In this document: piece after piece, positions 1 to 8,959 of the stretch
How positions within the stretch are numbered: position 1 is the stretch's first letter
Layout of the letters: each line of letters begins with the position of its first letter
Assembly (NCBI GenBank): GCA_026985615.1
Contig: JALSQD010000026.1
Coordinates: 1 to 49,885, forward strand
DNA from: Thermaceae bacterium
GTDB lineage: Bacteria > Deinococcota > Deinococci > Deinococcales > Marinithermaceae
DNA length: 49,885 nucleotides
Direction: 5' to 3'
Position numbers and translations under genes: made by a program
Notes under the pieces: generated by a model
The model's input: only the letters and a program-made list of their open reading frames with translations
The model's database searches: none
Told to the model about the DNA's origin: nothing

Positions 1-66
1 GGTTTCGCGAACGGGATCGCGGACGCTGCGGGCGTAATCCCGCACGAGGTCGGCGGCGGTCTCCAC
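1..66 (-). CDS. 5' end of a gene leaving the window (unknown)
   Basis: A minus-strand frame opens with GTG at 66 and runs to the left edge without a stop; an in-frame TAG lies just upstream, so the start must be close to 66. The visible 22 residues begin METAADLVRDYARS and are rich in Arg, Asp and Ala. They are too few to name a family. The gene is divergent from the histidine phosphatase, with only 35 bases between the two starts. Confidence 0.4.
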   Translation of the reverse strand, partial: METAADLVRDYARSVRDPVRET

Positions 67-89
67 GACTCCAGTCTACCGAGCGGTGT

Positions 90-95
90 TAGGGT
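90..95 (+). promoter_or_regulatory. -10 box of a leaderless promoter
   Basis: TAGGGT lies six bases upstream of the GTG start at 102, a spacing that would put the first transcribed base at or next to the start codon. It is weaker than the other -10 boxes in the window. Confidence 0.35.
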
Positions 96-101
96 GGGGG
101 G

Positions 102-728
102 GTGGAAGTCTGGCTCGTGCGCCACGGGGTAACCGCTCACAACCAGGAGGGCCTCTGGCAGGGGCAACGCGACGTGCCCCTCGCGTCCGAGGGCCGGAGT
201 CAGGCGCAGCGGCTGGCCGTCCGCCTGGCGCGACTCGGCCTCACCTGGACGGCGCTCCACAGCTCGGACCTGAGCCGGGCGCGCGAGACCGCTGAGATCG
301 TGGGCGAACGCCTGGGCCTCACGGTGCGCAGCGACCGGCGGTTGCGCGAGGTCTGCGTCGGCGAGCTGGCCGGCCTGACCCGCCCCGAGGTGCGGGCGCG
401 TTTCGGCGACTACGTGGCCCGCTCGCAGGAGGACCCCTGGAATGCGCGCTTTCCCGGTGGCGAAACGCTGGCCGAGCTCTACGACCGCGTCTGGGCCTTC
501 TTGAACGAGCTCGGCGACGGGCGCCACCTGGTCGTCTCCCACGGCGGGGCGATCCGCGCGGCGGTGCTGGGGGTGCTGGAGGCGAAAAACGCGGTGCCCT
601 GGCGCATCCGGCTCGAGAACACCTCGATCACCCGGCTGCACTTCCCCGAAGGGGTGCGCGGCGGTGGCTTCGTCCATACCGTCGGTGACGCGGCCCACCT
701 GGAGGCCGGCTGGGACCTGGACGGTTGA
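102..728 (+). CDS. Histidine phosphatase family protein (phosphoglycerate mutase-like)
   Basis: A 208-residue member of the histidine phosphatase (branch 1) superfamily, which hydrolyses phosphomonoesters through a phosphohistidine. The catalytic RHG motif is in LVRHGVTAHN near residue 8, and the second conserved histidine is in VVSHGGAIRA near residue 150. Length fits small broad-specificity phosphatases of the CobC/GpmB type. Substrate cannot be read from sequence: alpha-ribazole phosphate, a sugar phosphate or 3-phosphoglycerate are all possible. Start is GTG at 102 with no clear Shine-Dalgarno but a -10-like box six bases upstream. Three bases separate its stop from the next gene, so the two are probably co-transcribed. 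Confidence 0.85.
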   Translation: MEVWLVRHGVTAHNQEGLWQGQRDVPLASEGRSQAQRLAVRLARLGLTWTALHSSDLSRARETAEIVGERLGLTVRSDRRLREVCVGELAGLTRPEVRARFGDYVARSQEDPWNARFPGGETLAELYDRVWAFLNELGDGRHLVVSHGGAIRAAVLGVLEAKNAVPWRIRLENTSITRLHFPEGVRGGGFVHTVGDAAHLEAGWDLDG

Positions 729-731
729 ACC

Positions 732-1460
732 GTGACGTTGGGGCTCAACCTGCTCGCGGTCTTCGCCTTCGCGGTCAAGGGGCTGGCGGGGTTCGGTCCC
801 GCGCTCTTCCTCGTCCCGGTGCTGAGCCTCTTCTGGCCGCTGCGCCAGGTCGTGCCCTACACCGCCTTCCTGCTCTTTTTGGCCAACCTGCCGATGCTCT
901 GGCTGGTGCGGCGGGGGCTCGAGCCCCGGCGCGACTTCCCCGCTGCGGCCGCCTACGCCTCGGGCCTGGTGGTCGGCACCCGCCTGCTCGTCGCGCTGCC
1001 GGAGGCCCGGCTCAAGTTCGCGCTGGGGCTGGTGCTGCTCGTCTTCGCGGTCTGGAGCCTGGTGCGCCTGCCTACCGCCGGGGCGGCACCGCCGCCGGAC
1101 GCCGCCGAGCTGGCCCGGCTCACCCTGGTGATGCTCTCGGGCGGCCTCCTCGTTGGCGCCCTGGGGGCGGGGGCGCTGCCGCTCTTCGTCTACCTGCCGC
1201 TGCGCTACCCGCCCGCGGCGATGCGCGCCCTCTTCACCAGCGCCTTCGGCCTGGGCACGCTGGCCTGGACGCTGGCCAACTGGCAGGCGGGGCTGCTCAC
1301 GAGCGAGCTGGTGCGACTGGCGCTCTTGAGCCTGCCGGGCACGCTCGCAGGCCTGTGGCTGGGGGCGCGGCTCTTCGAGCGGCTGCCGCAGCGCGGTCAG
1401 ATGCGCGCGGTGGCGTTGTTGCTGGTGCCGGTGGCGCTGCGGTTGATGGGGGTCTTCTAG
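732..1460 (+). CDS. TauE/SafE family membrane transporter
   Basis: A 242-residue, almost entirely hydrophobic protein of about seven to eight membrane segments. The opening KGLAGFGPALFLVPVL is typical of the TauE/SafE (DUF81) family, whose members export sulfite, sulfoacetate and related organosulfur anions, and the second half repeats the pattern around GALGAGALPLFVYLPL. The actual substrate is not known. GTG start at 732, directly behind the phosphatase gene. Its 3' end overlaps the convergent metallopeptidase gene by four bases. Confidence 0.8.
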   Translation: MTLGLNLLAVFAFAVKGLAGFGPALFLVPVLSLFWPLRQVVPYTAFLLFLANLPMLWLVRRGLEPRRDFPAAAAYASGLVVGTRLLVALPEARLKFALGLVLLVFAVWSLVRLPTAGAAPPPDAAELARLTLVMLSGGLLVGALGAGALPLFVYLPLRYPPAAMRALFTSAFGLGTLAWTLANWQAGLLTSELVRLALLSLPGTLAGLWLGARLFERLPQRGQMRAVALLLVPVALRLMGVF

Positions 1461-1840
1461 CGCTGGCGAAGGCGCTCGAGTTGGCGCAGGTCCTCCTGTA
1501 TGAGGTCGTCGCGCCAAGCCAGGCTCTCGACGTGGTGGCGCAGCTCGTGGAGGAGGGTCTCCCAGGCTTCCGCTTCCCAGTCAAAGTCGGGGTCGTGGCG
1601 GGCGATTTCGGCGAAGGAGCCGTAGTAGAGCGCGATGTGGCGGCCCAGGTGCACGTGCCCGGCGAAGATCGAGGGCGGGCCGGGGTCGGTGTACTCGCCG
1701 AGCCGCACCACCCCCGCGAGGCCGCTGGGGTCTTCCTTGAGCTGGGGCAGGACGTGCACCCCCTGAAGCTCCACCTTGAACTCGTCGGGGATCTCGTTCC
1801 ACAGGCGGGTCACCAGCTCCACGAACTCCTCGTAGGTCAC
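1457..1840 (-). CDS. Minimal zincin-type metallopeptidase family protein
   Basis: A 127-residue acidic protein with HELRHH at residues 98-103, an HExxH zinc site. Size and the tail (HELRHHVE then SLAW) match the short zincin_1/DUF1025 family, cytosolic proteins found in Thermus, Deinococcus and Actinobacteria whose physiological substrate is unknown. There is no signal peptide. GTG start at 1840. It is convergent with the TauE gene (four-base overlap) and divergent from the ArsA-like gene, whose promoter box lies in the 44-base gap. Confidence 0.8.
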   Translation of the reverse strand: MTYEEFVELVTRLWNEIPDEFKVELQGVHVLPQLKEDPSGLAGVVRLGEYTDPGPPSIFAGHVHLGRHIALYYGSFAEIARHDPDFDWEAEAWETLLHELRHHVESLAWRDDLIQEDLRQLERLRQR

Positions 1841-1872
1841 GCTTCCAGGTTACTAGAGGCGCGGCTGAGAAG

Positions 1873-1878
1873 TACGCT
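1873..1878 (+). promoter_or_regulatory. -10 box of a leaderless promoter (ArsA-like gene)
   Basis: TACGCT ends six bases before the ATG at 1885. No Shine-Dalgarno sequence is present between them, consistent with transcription starting at the start codon. Confidence 0.4.
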
Positions 1879-1884
1879 GAGGGC

Positions 1885-2784
1885 ATGACGGCGGTGCGCC
1901 TGATCGCGGGCAAGGGCGGCGTGGGCAAGACCACCGTCGCCAGCGCCCTGGCGCTCGCCGCGGCTGGCCGCGGCGAGCGCGTCCTGCTCCTCTCTACCGA
2001 CCCCACCGGAGCCCTGGGGCAGATCTTTCCGGGGGTGGGGGAAACGGCGCGCGGTGTGGCCCCTGGGCTCGAGGTCGTCGAGCTGACCCGGCCGGTGGTC
2101 CTGGCCCGCTGGCGTGAGCGCTTCGGCGAGGAGGTCTACCGGGTGCTGCGCAGCCTGCTCCCCGTGGAGCGCGACGTCCTCGACTACCTCGAAGGGGTAC
2201 CCGGCCTCGAAGAAGAGTTCCTGCTCAGCTACCTGCTCGATGCGGTTAATTCGGGATTTTACGACCGGATCGTTTGGGATGCGGCCCCTACCGCGGGCAC
2301 GCTCGCCCTGCTCGAGGCCCAGGCGCTCTTCTACGACCACCTCACCCAGGCCCACCGCCTCTACCTAAAGTTGCAAGGCTACCTGAAGGGAGCCGACCCC
2401 ACGCCGCTGATCGAGAGCTGGCGGGTGCTCACCGGCCGTATCCTGGCGATGCTGCGCGAGCGCACGCGGGCTTGGGTGGTGGCCCAGCCCGAGCGGTTGC
2501 CGGTGGTGCAGGGGCTTGAGCTGATGGAGGCGCTGGCGCGCTTTGGGATCGGGCTGGAGCGCGCGGTGCTGAACCGCGTGCTGCCCGTCGGTGCCTGCCC
2601 CGGTTGCGCCTTCTACGAGGGCAAGGTGAGCGAGCAACGGGTCTGGGCCCGGCGCTGGCGCGAACGCAGTCCGGTGCCCGTGCGGCAGCTGCCCGAATCG
2701 GCTTCCCCACCGCTCACCGCCGCCGAGCTCGAACGCCTTGGACACCTGCTTGAGGAGGGATCCGATGCAGATTCGCACGCTTAG
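1885..2784 (+). CDS. ArsA/Get3-like anion-transporting ATPase
   Basis: A 299-residue P-loop ATPase with the deviant Walker A GKGGVGKTT at residues 9-17 (signature lysine at 10), LLSTDPTGALG as switch I, and VWDAAPTAGTL as the Walker B/switch II region. Near the C-terminus ACPGC carries the CxxC pair that in Get3/ArsA dimers binds an interfacial zinc. It is a single-domain protein like Get3, about half of the duplicated ArsA. There are no arsenic genes around it, so a role in arsenite export is not supported; targeting or chaperoning of membrane proteins is an equally open option. The cupin gene starts inside its last 20 bases, implying co-translation. Confidence 0.85.
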   Translation: MTAVRLIAGKGGVGKTTVASALALAAAGRGERVLLLSTDPTGALGQIFPGVGETARGVAPGLEVVELTRPVVLARWRERFGEEVYRVLRSLLPVERDVLDYLEGVPGLEEEFLLSYLLDAVNSGFYDRIVWDAAPTAGTLALLEAQALFYDHLTQAHRLYLKLQGYLKGADPTPLIESWRVLTGRILAMLRERTRAWVVAQPERLPVVQGLELMEALARFGIGLERAVLNRVLPVGACPGCAFYEGKVSEQRVWARRWRERSPVPVRQLPESASPPLTAAELERLGHLLEEGSDADSHA

Positions 2785-3121
2785 CGACCTCGTCCGCTTC
2801 GACCCCGAAAAGAAGCAGAAGATTCCCGTCTTTGACTCGCCCCACATGTACTACGACCTCTACACCCTGCTGCCCGGTCAGCTCCAGCGGCCCTTCGCCT
2901 TCAAAAAGGCCGACAAGATCGTCTACGTGCTGCAGGGCAGGCTCAGGGTAACCGTGGGCGGGGAGTCGGCCGAACTGCGGGCGGGTCAGGTCGTGCGCGT
3001 ACCCGCGGGGCAGGTTAACGCCATGGAGAACGCCGCGGACGAGCCGGCCGTGGCCCTGGTGGTCGTGGCCCCGCACCCCGAGTGCGCCGAACGCCGGAAA
3101 CAACGTAAACGCCCCAAGTAA
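2765..3121 (+). CDS. Small cupin-domain protein lacking usual metal ligands
   Basis: A 118-residue single-domain cupin. The start is ATG at 2765, preceded at good distance by GAGGAGGGA inside the end of the upstream gene; an earlier ATG at 2738 lacks this. Cupin motif 1 reads around PFAFKKADKIVYVLQG, with no HxH, and motif 2 around RVPAGQVNAMEN has Asn where the metal-binding His is expected. The fold is probably kept while the metal site is lost, suggesting a binding or sensory role and not dioxygenase chemistry. The C-terminus is very basic (RRKQRKRPK). Its function is unknown. Confidence 0.75.
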   Translation: MQIRTLSDLVRFDPEKKQKIPVFDSPHMYYDLYTLLPGQLQRPFAFKKADKIVYVLQGRLRVTVGGESAELRAGQVVRVPAGQVNAMENAADEPAVALVVVAPHPECAERRKQRKRPK

Positions 3122-3143
3122 AAAGGCCCCCTCTAAGGGGGCC
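3120..3143 (-). terminator. Rho-independent terminator of the liv operon
   Basis: A seven-base-pair stem (GGCCCCC 3125-3131 with GGGGGCC 3137-3143, loop TCTAA) is followed on the minus strand by five Ts. It lies 24 bases beyond the livF stop and may also stop the convergent cupin transcript. Confidence 0.75.
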
Positions 3144-3166
3144 GATAAAGTCAACAAGCTGGTCTC

Positions 3167-3880
3167 TTAAACCCCCAGGTATGCCTCGCGCACCTCGTCG
3201 TCGCGAGCCACCTGATGGCTGGGGCCTTCAATCTTCACCCGACCCTCGGCCAGAACGTAAGCGTAGTCGGACAGCGCCAGCGCCAGGTGCACGTTCTGCT
3301 CCACGAGCAGGATCGTAAGCCCCTCGTCCTTGAGGCGCTTGAGGGTGCCAAACAGCGACTGCGCCAGCACCGGGGCCAGCCCCAGCGAGAGCTCGTCGAT
3401 CATCAGCACCACCGGATCGGCCATCAGCCCACGCCCCACTGCCAGCATCTGCTGCTCGCCGCCGGAGAGGGTACCCGCTTTTTGCTTCTTGCGCTCAAAA
3501 AGGCGAGGGAAGAGTTCGTAGACCCTCTTGATGTTGGCGTCGAGATTATTGCGTGCGCGAGGAGAATAAGCGCCCATCTCCAGGTTCTCGGCCACCGAGA
3601 GGTCGGCGAAGAGCTGCCGCCCTTCGGGTACGAGCACCAGCCCTAACTGGGCCTTTTCATGGGGCGTGAGCTGGGTCACGTCCTCGCCGAGGAAGCGCAC
3701 CGTGCCCTTCCAGGGTTTGACCACGCCCATGATGGCGCGCATCGTGGTGGTCTTTCCGGCCCCGTTAGCGCCGACTAGGGTGGTCATCTTATTTTCCTCA
3801 ACGGACAAGGTTACCCCCCAGAGCACCTGCACCTCGCCATAGCCGGTCTCGACGTCGGTCAGTTCCAGGACCCGGCTCAT
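3167..3880 (-). CDS. livF: Branched-chain amino acid ABC transporter ATPase LivF
   Basis: A 237-residue cytoplasmic ATPase of the HAAT (branched-chain amino acid) importer. Walker A is GANGAGKTT near residue 38, signature LSGGEQQMLAVGRGL near 138, Walker B VLMIDELSLGLAP, and H-loop residues lie in LLVEQNVHLAL. The short C-terminus ending REAYLGV is the LivF hallmark. ATG at 3880 overlaps the livG stop by four bases (ATGA), so the two are translationally coupled. Last gene of a five-gene minus-strand operon. Confidence 0.95.
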   Translation of the reverse strand: MSRVLELTDVETGYGEVQVLWGVTLSVEENKMTTLVGANGAGKTTTMRAIMGVVKPWKGTVRFLGEDVTQLTPHEKAQLGLVLVPEGRQLFADLSVAENLEMGAYSPRARNNLDANIKRVYELFPRLFERKKQKAGTLSGGEQQMLAVGRGLMADPVVLMIDELSLGLAPVLAQSLFGTLKRLKDEGLTILLVEQNVHLALALSDYAYVLAEGRVKIEGPSHQVARDDEVREAYLGV

Positions 3881-4638
3881 GCTTCCTCCTCCTCAAGAAT
3901 CCGCTTGGCCATCTCCGGGTCGCCGAGGTAGGCCTCGATCACCTGCGGGTCGTTGGCCACCTCGTCGGGGCTACCCTCCGCCAGCTTCTCGCCGAAGTTC
4001 AGCACCACAATGCGGTCGGAAAGACTCATGATGGCCTGCATGATGTGCTCGATCATCAAGATCGAAATCCCCTGGTCGCGAATAGCGCGGATAACGTCGA
4101 GCATCTTGGCCACCTCGCTGGGGTTGAGCCCGGCCAGCACTTCGTCAAGCAGGAGCAACCGCGGCTTGGCGGCCAGCGCCCGGGCCACCTCCAGGCGCTT
4201 TTTGAGGGCGATATTCAGCTTACCCGCGAGCACGTCGGCGTACTTGCCCAAGCCAGTGAACTCGATCACCTCCGCGGCCACTTCCTGGGCGGCTTCGAGC
4301 GGGAGGTTTTGCGGGCCGAAGCAAGCTCCCACGGTGACGTTCTCGAGCACCGTCATCTCGTTGAGTGGCTTGACGATCTGATGGGTGCGCGCAAGGCCGC
4401 GGCGCACGACCTCGTAGGGCGGCAGGCCGCTGATCTTTTGCCCCTCGAAGATCACCTCGCCAGAGGTGGGCTTGTAGACGCCGTTGATCACGTTGAAGAG
4501 CGTGGTCTTCCCGGCGCCATTGGGGCCGATGAGGCCTAGGATCTCGCCCTGGTACTGGGTCAAGGAGACGTCCTTGACGGCGATCAGGCCGCCGAAGGCC
4601 TTGGTTACGTTGCGTACCTCGAGTATCGCCGGTTTCAT
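3877..4638 (-). CDS. livG: Branched-chain amino acid ABC transporter ATPase LivG
   Basis: A 253-residue ATPase, partner of LivF. Walker A GPNGAGKTT, signature-helix region ALKKRLEVARALAAKP, Walker B LLLLDEVLAGLNPSE, and the longer C-terminal segment typical of LivG (IEAYLGDPEMAKRILEEEEA). In the signature, ALKKRLE replaces the usual LSxGQ-type sequence, as is common in LivG. The start chosen is ATG at 4638 with GGAGGG a few bases upstream and a four-base overlap with livM; an upstream GTG start at 4680 would lie deep inside livM. Confidence 0.94.
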   Translation of the reverse strand: MKPAILEVRNVTKAFGGLIAVKDVSLTQYQGEILGLIGPNGAGKTTLFNVINGVYKPTSGEVIFEGQKISGLPPYEVVRRGLARTHQIVKPLNEMTVLENVTVGACFGPQNLPLEAAQEVAAEVIEFTGLGKYADVLAGKLNIALKKRLEVARALAAKPRLLLLDEVLAGLNPSEVAKMLDVIRAIRDQGISILMIEHIMQAIMSLSDRIVVLNFGEKLAEGSPDEVANDPQVIEAYLGDPEMAKRILEEEEA

Positions 4639-5603
4639 TCCAGCACCCTCCTCAGCCGCGGCCAGATCCGGTACAGCCAACCCATCAGCCCGCCGGGCGC
4701 GAAGAGGATGATGAGTAGCAGCAGCACGCCGGCGATGACCATGTGGAAGTTGGACAGGCCGGGAATCGTTAGCAGCATGCCGCGCAGACGTTCATAGAGG
4801 AACGCGCCGATAGTGGGGCCGGTGACCGTGCCTTGTCCGCCCAGCATCACCATGACGATGGCCTCGATGGAAAGATTGAGGTTGAATGCCTCCTCGGGTA
4901 CCACCGAACCGTTCTTGAAGAAGTAGAGCCCGCCCGCGATCGCTGGCAGGAAGGCCGAGAGACTATAGGCAAGTGTTTTGTAGAGCGGCGCCTTGACGCC
5001 TAGCACCACGGCCGCGTCCTCGTCCTCGCGGATGGCGAAGAGCCCCAGGCCAAACTTGGATCGCCTAACCGCAAGCGAGAGAAGGAGTGATGATCCCATG
5101 ACGAGGACGATCAGCAAGTAAACGGTCCACAGCGCCTTGCCTGCGCCACCCATGGCCTTGTAGGCGGTGAACGGAAGAAAGATGCCCTCGGAGCCGCCCC
5201 ATACGTCGAAGTTCGAGACGAAGTCCTTGACGGCCTCATTTACGCCGATGGTGGCCAGGGCGAAATAAGCCCCGCGCAGGCGCAGGATGCCGATACCCAG
5301 TAGGAAAGCCAGTGCGCTCACCGACACGCCGGCGACGAGCACTGCGGAGTAGAGCCCCCAGTGATGGGAGCCCACTAGCCAAAGCGTCAGGTAACCGCCC
5401 AGCCCAAAAAAGACGATGGAGCCAAAGTTGACGTAGCCGGTGTACCCGATCATCAGGTTCAGGTTGGCGGCCAGGATGATGTAGATGGCCGAGAGCACCA
5501 GCGTTTCCCGCAGGGTGATGTTGTTGCTCAGCAGCGGGAGCAAGGCGAAGATCGCGGTCACTCCGACGATCAGCCAGAAGAGGGGCGCCTTGAGTAGCTT
5601 CAT
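4635..5603 (-). CDS. livM: Branched-chain amino acid ABC transporter permease LivM
   Basis: A 322-residue inner-membrane permease with about nine to ten membrane segments. Family landmarks are NLNLMIGYTGYVNFG in the first third, IREDEDAAVVLGV (the EAA-like loop that docks the ATPase) and GGQGTVTGPTIGAFLYE near the C-terminus. Overlaps livH by four bases at its start and livG by four at its end, so stoichiometric translation is likely. Confidence 0.94.
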   Translation of the reverse strand: MKLLKAPLFWLIVGVTAIFALLPLLSNNITLRETLVLSAIYIILAANLNLMIGYTGYVNFGSIVFFGLGGYLTLWLVGSHHWGLYSAVLVAGVSVSALAFLLGIGILRLRGAYFALATIGVNEAVKDFVSNFDVWGGSEGIFLPFTAYKAMGGAGKALWTVYLLIVLVMGSSLLLSLAVRRSKFGLGLFAIREDEDAAVVLGVKAPLYKTLAYSLSAFLPAIAGGLYFFKNGSVVPEEAFNLNLSIEAIVMVMLGGQGTVTGPTIGAFLYERLRGMLLTIPGLSNFHMVIAGVLLLLIILFAPGGLMGWLYRIWPRLRRVLE

Positions 5604-6454
5604 TTCCTACCCCCCAGGAGGCCGGTGGGGAAGAAGAGCAAGATCAAGACGAAGATCACGAACTCGATGACGTTGGTCCAGCTGATGGCGATGAAGGGCG
5701 CTACCGAGCCCTCGATAAGGCCCAGGATCACGCCACCGAAGAGGGCGCCGGTGGGGTTCCCCAACCCGCCGAGCACGCTGGCTACGAAGCTTTTTAGCTC
5801 ATAAATGCTGCCTGATAGGATGGTGAAGGGGAAGAGGGTGGCGATCAGCGCGCCGCTGAGCATGGCCAGAGCCGTGCCGATGCCAAAGGAGATTGCCAGG
5901 ATCTGCTGCGAAGGGATGCCCATCAGCTCCGCCGCCTCGCGGTTGTTTGATACCGCCCGCACCGCCTTGCCCAGGGTGGTGCGGTAGAGGAAGTAGTAAA
6001 GCATGAACGTGACCAGAACCGCGGCCAGCGCCGCGATCAGGCGGGCAGAGGTCACCGTGTAGCCAAAGATATTGAGCGTTTGAACCTTGAAATTAACGTT
6101 GTAAGGGCTGGTGGACCACAGAGCGGTCCCGATGCCCACGATGATCATGCTGACGGCGAAGGTTGCCAGCAGTGTCATCAGCGGTGGGCCGTCGAGGATG
6201 CGGCGCACCGCGATTTGGTAGATCAAAACCCCGAGGAGAAAACCAATGATGGCTACCGGAATGAGGGCTAGATAAGGGTGCAGCCCCGCCCCGAAAAAGA
6301 AGTAAAGCGAGAACATGCCCAAGGATATTACGGCCCCGTGGGCCAGGTTGACCACGTCCATGACGCCGAAGATAAGCGTCAAGCCGATGGACGCCAGACC
6401 GTAGACTAGACCGATTAGGAGCCCATCGAGGATGGAAGATACGATTTCGATCAT
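5600..6454 (-). CDS. livH: Branched-chain amino acid ABC transporter permease LivH
   Basis: A 284-residue permease with about eight membrane segments, forming the channel with LivM. GLASIGLTLIFGVMDVVNLAHG near residue 20 (a family hallmark), VSNNREAAELMGI as the ATPase-docking loop and SVLGGLGNPTGALFGG near the end identify it. GAGGTG precedes the ATG at 6454. It is separated from livK by 71 bases that contain a strong hairpin, the only substantial gap within the operon. Confidence 0.94.
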   Translation of the reverse strand: MIEIVSSILDGLLIGLVYGLASIGLTLIFGVMDVVNLAHGAVISLGMFSLYFFFGAGLHPYLALIPVAIIGFLLGVLIYQIAVRRILDGPPLMTLLATFAVSMIIVGIGTALWSTSPYNVNFKVQTLNIFGYTVTSARLIAALAAVLVTFMLYYFLYRTTLGKAVRAVSNNREAAELMGIPSQQILAISFGIGTALAMLSGALIATLFPFTILSGSIYELKSFVASVLGGLGNPTGALFGGVILGLIEGSVAPFIAISWTNVIEFVIFVLILLFFPTGLLGGRK

Positions 6455-6476
6455 GTCGGCACCTCGCGGGGTGTGG

Positions 6477-6510
6477 CCCGGTCCGGAGCGGGTGCCCGCT
6501 CCGGACCGGG
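6477..6510 (-). promoter_or_regulatory. 16-bp perfect hairpin between livK and livH
   Basis: CCCGGTCCGGAGCGGG (6477-6492) and its exact reverse complement (6495-6510) are separated by two bases. There is no T-run on the minus strand, so it is not a classic terminator. Its place directly after the binding-protein gene matches the mRNA-stabilising or attenuating hairpins known from other binding-protein transporters, which leave more binding protein than permease. Confidence 0.7.
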
Positions 6511-6525
6511 CACGCGGTGCGGCCG

Positions 6526-7728
6526 TTAGCGGATCGGGTAGATGAGATCGGAAGTCTTGGCGTCAAGCGGCCAGACAATCTCCTTCATCAGCTCGCCATC
6601 CTTCTTCTGCCATTGGATCTGCACCATGTCGTGGCCCAGCTGCAGGCCGTGGCTGGCGGGATCGGTGGAGAACTTGATCTTGCCAAAGAAGATGGTCAGA
6701 TCCATCTTGTCGAGGGCGGCGCGCACCTTGTCGGCGTCGATGGAGCCCGCGTCCATGATGGCCCGCTGCAGCACGAGGCCGGCGGCGAACCCGCCCGCGG
6801 CACGGTAGGCCGGGGTCTTGCCGTAGGCCTCCTCGTACATCTTCACGAACTCTTCGGGGGTAACGCCGCAGTTAGGGTTGTACTTGACGAGGGGTTCCCA
6901 CTGGCTGGGAGCGGCCACACCAAAGGCGGCGTCACCCAGCTGGGCGAACTCGTCAGAGGCGGGAGCCACAAGCAGGGCGATCATCTTGAGCGTGGCCTGC
7001 TGCTCGTAGAGCTGGCGTGCGAAGGTGGCGCCGTCGGCGTAGTGGCCCCCACCTACCAGAGCTTCGGCGCCGCTGGCCTTGACCTTGTTGATGATGGGGC
7101 CGAAGTCGGTGGTGCTGGGCGGGTAGCCTTCGAAAAGCGCCACGTCGAAGCCGATCTTCTTGGCGTAGTCCTTGGCCGCGGTAGCCACGGCCTTGGCGAA
7201 CTTGGAATCCTCGTAGACGATGGCGATCTTCTTGAGGTTGGGGTCGGCCGCCTTGAGCATGTCGAGGGTGGCCGTCAGGTAGCGGCTCGCAGGGGTGTAG
7301 ATCTGGTAGACGTTCTCATAACCTAGCTTGAAGATCGAGTCGGAGGCGGCCCCGGTGGCGATCATGATCTTGCCGTACTGTTCGCTGATCACCGCCGCCT
7401 TGGCGGTGAGGCCCGAGGAGTAGGGGCTGATCAGGAAGTCCACCTTGTCCTGCGAGATGAGCCGCGAGTAGAGCTGCTGCACGCGCTCCGCCTTCGACTC
7501 ATCGTCGTAGAACTTGAGCTCAACCTTGTATTTTTTGTCACCTACGGGGATACCGCCCTGATCGTTGATCCACTTTTGCCAGAGCTTAATCCCGTTGAGC
7601 TGGTTGACCGATTCGACGTTGTACTTACCGGTCTTGGAAACGGTAAGGCCGATGGTCACAGTTTGCGCCAGTCCGAAGCTAGCCACGGCGGCCAGAAGCA
7701 GGGTGATCCACAACTTCTTCATACGCAC
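6526..7728 (-). CDS. livK: Branched-chain amino acid ABC transporter substrate-binding protein
   Basis: A 400-residue exported binding protein with signal peptide MRMKKLWITLLLAAVASFGLAQ cleaved after about residue 21. No lipobox cysteine is present, so it should be soluble in the periplasm. The mature part opens TVTIGLTVSKTGKYNVESVN, the type I periplasmic-binding (Leu/Ile/Val) fold. It is longer than E. coli LivJ, so the ligand may be other than Leu/Ile/Val (amides and urea are bound by the same family). First gene of the liv operon, with GGAGGTG before the ATG. Confidence 0.9.
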   Translation of the reverse strand: MRMKKLWITLLLAAVASFGLAQTVTIGLTVSKTGKYNVESVNQLNGIKLWQKWINDQGGIPVGDKKYKVELKFYDDESKAERVQQLYSRLISQDKVDFLISPYSSGLTAKAAVISEQYGKIMIATGAASDSIFKLGYENVYQIYTPASRYLTATLDMLKAADPNLKKIAIVYEDSKFAKAVATAAKDYAKKIGFDVALFEGYPPSTTDFGPIINKVKASGAEALVGGGHYADGATFARQLYEQQATLKMIALLVAPASDEFAQLGDAAFGVAAPSQWEPLVKYNPNCGVTPEEFVKMYEEAYGKTPAYRAAGGFAAGLVLQRAIMDAGSIDADKVRAALDKMDLTIFFGKIKFSTDPASHGLQLGHDMVQIQWQKKDGELMKEIVWPLDAKTSDLIYPIR

Positions 7729-7918
7729 CTCCTTGTATTACGCTTTTACGTTAGCACTTGGGAAAGCGATGTACAGGGTTAAACGTCACGACGTAAAGGG
7801 TTGCAAAAACGACGTGCCTGTTGGTAGAACCCTGGGATACTGCTGCTGATGGCGACTGACGTTTCTTGCACCGTCTCTGTCAAAGGTATGACCAGGTGCG
7901 GGGCTCTAAGATAGACGC
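7729..7918. promoter_or_regulatory. Divergent intergenic region between livK and ltaE, with a palindrome
   Basis: 190 bases between divergent genes. ACGTC-AC-GACGT at 7783-7794 is a perfect 5-2-5 dyad lying 55 bases upstream of the livK start, a reasonable operator for the liv operon. On the plus side TAAGAT (7907-7912) lies six bases before the ltaE ATG, as in a leaderless promoter. I could not assign a convincing -35/-10 pair for livK. Confidence 0.4.
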
Positions 7919-8932
<1,014 letters not shown>

Positions 8933-8959
8933 GGTGGCATGCTGTACGATGAGTAAGAC

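Noticed and set aside
725..1888. Plus-strand frame overlapping the TauE gene and the zincin gene
   Set aside because: It is out of frame with a clear membrane protein and antisense to an HExxH protein; composition is Ala/Gly/Arg-rich noise.
7783..7794. A CRP-like or LeuR-like operator upstream of livK
   Set aside because: The ACGTC-AC-GACGT dyad is real, but it fits no regulator consensus I can name, so it is listed only as a palindrome.
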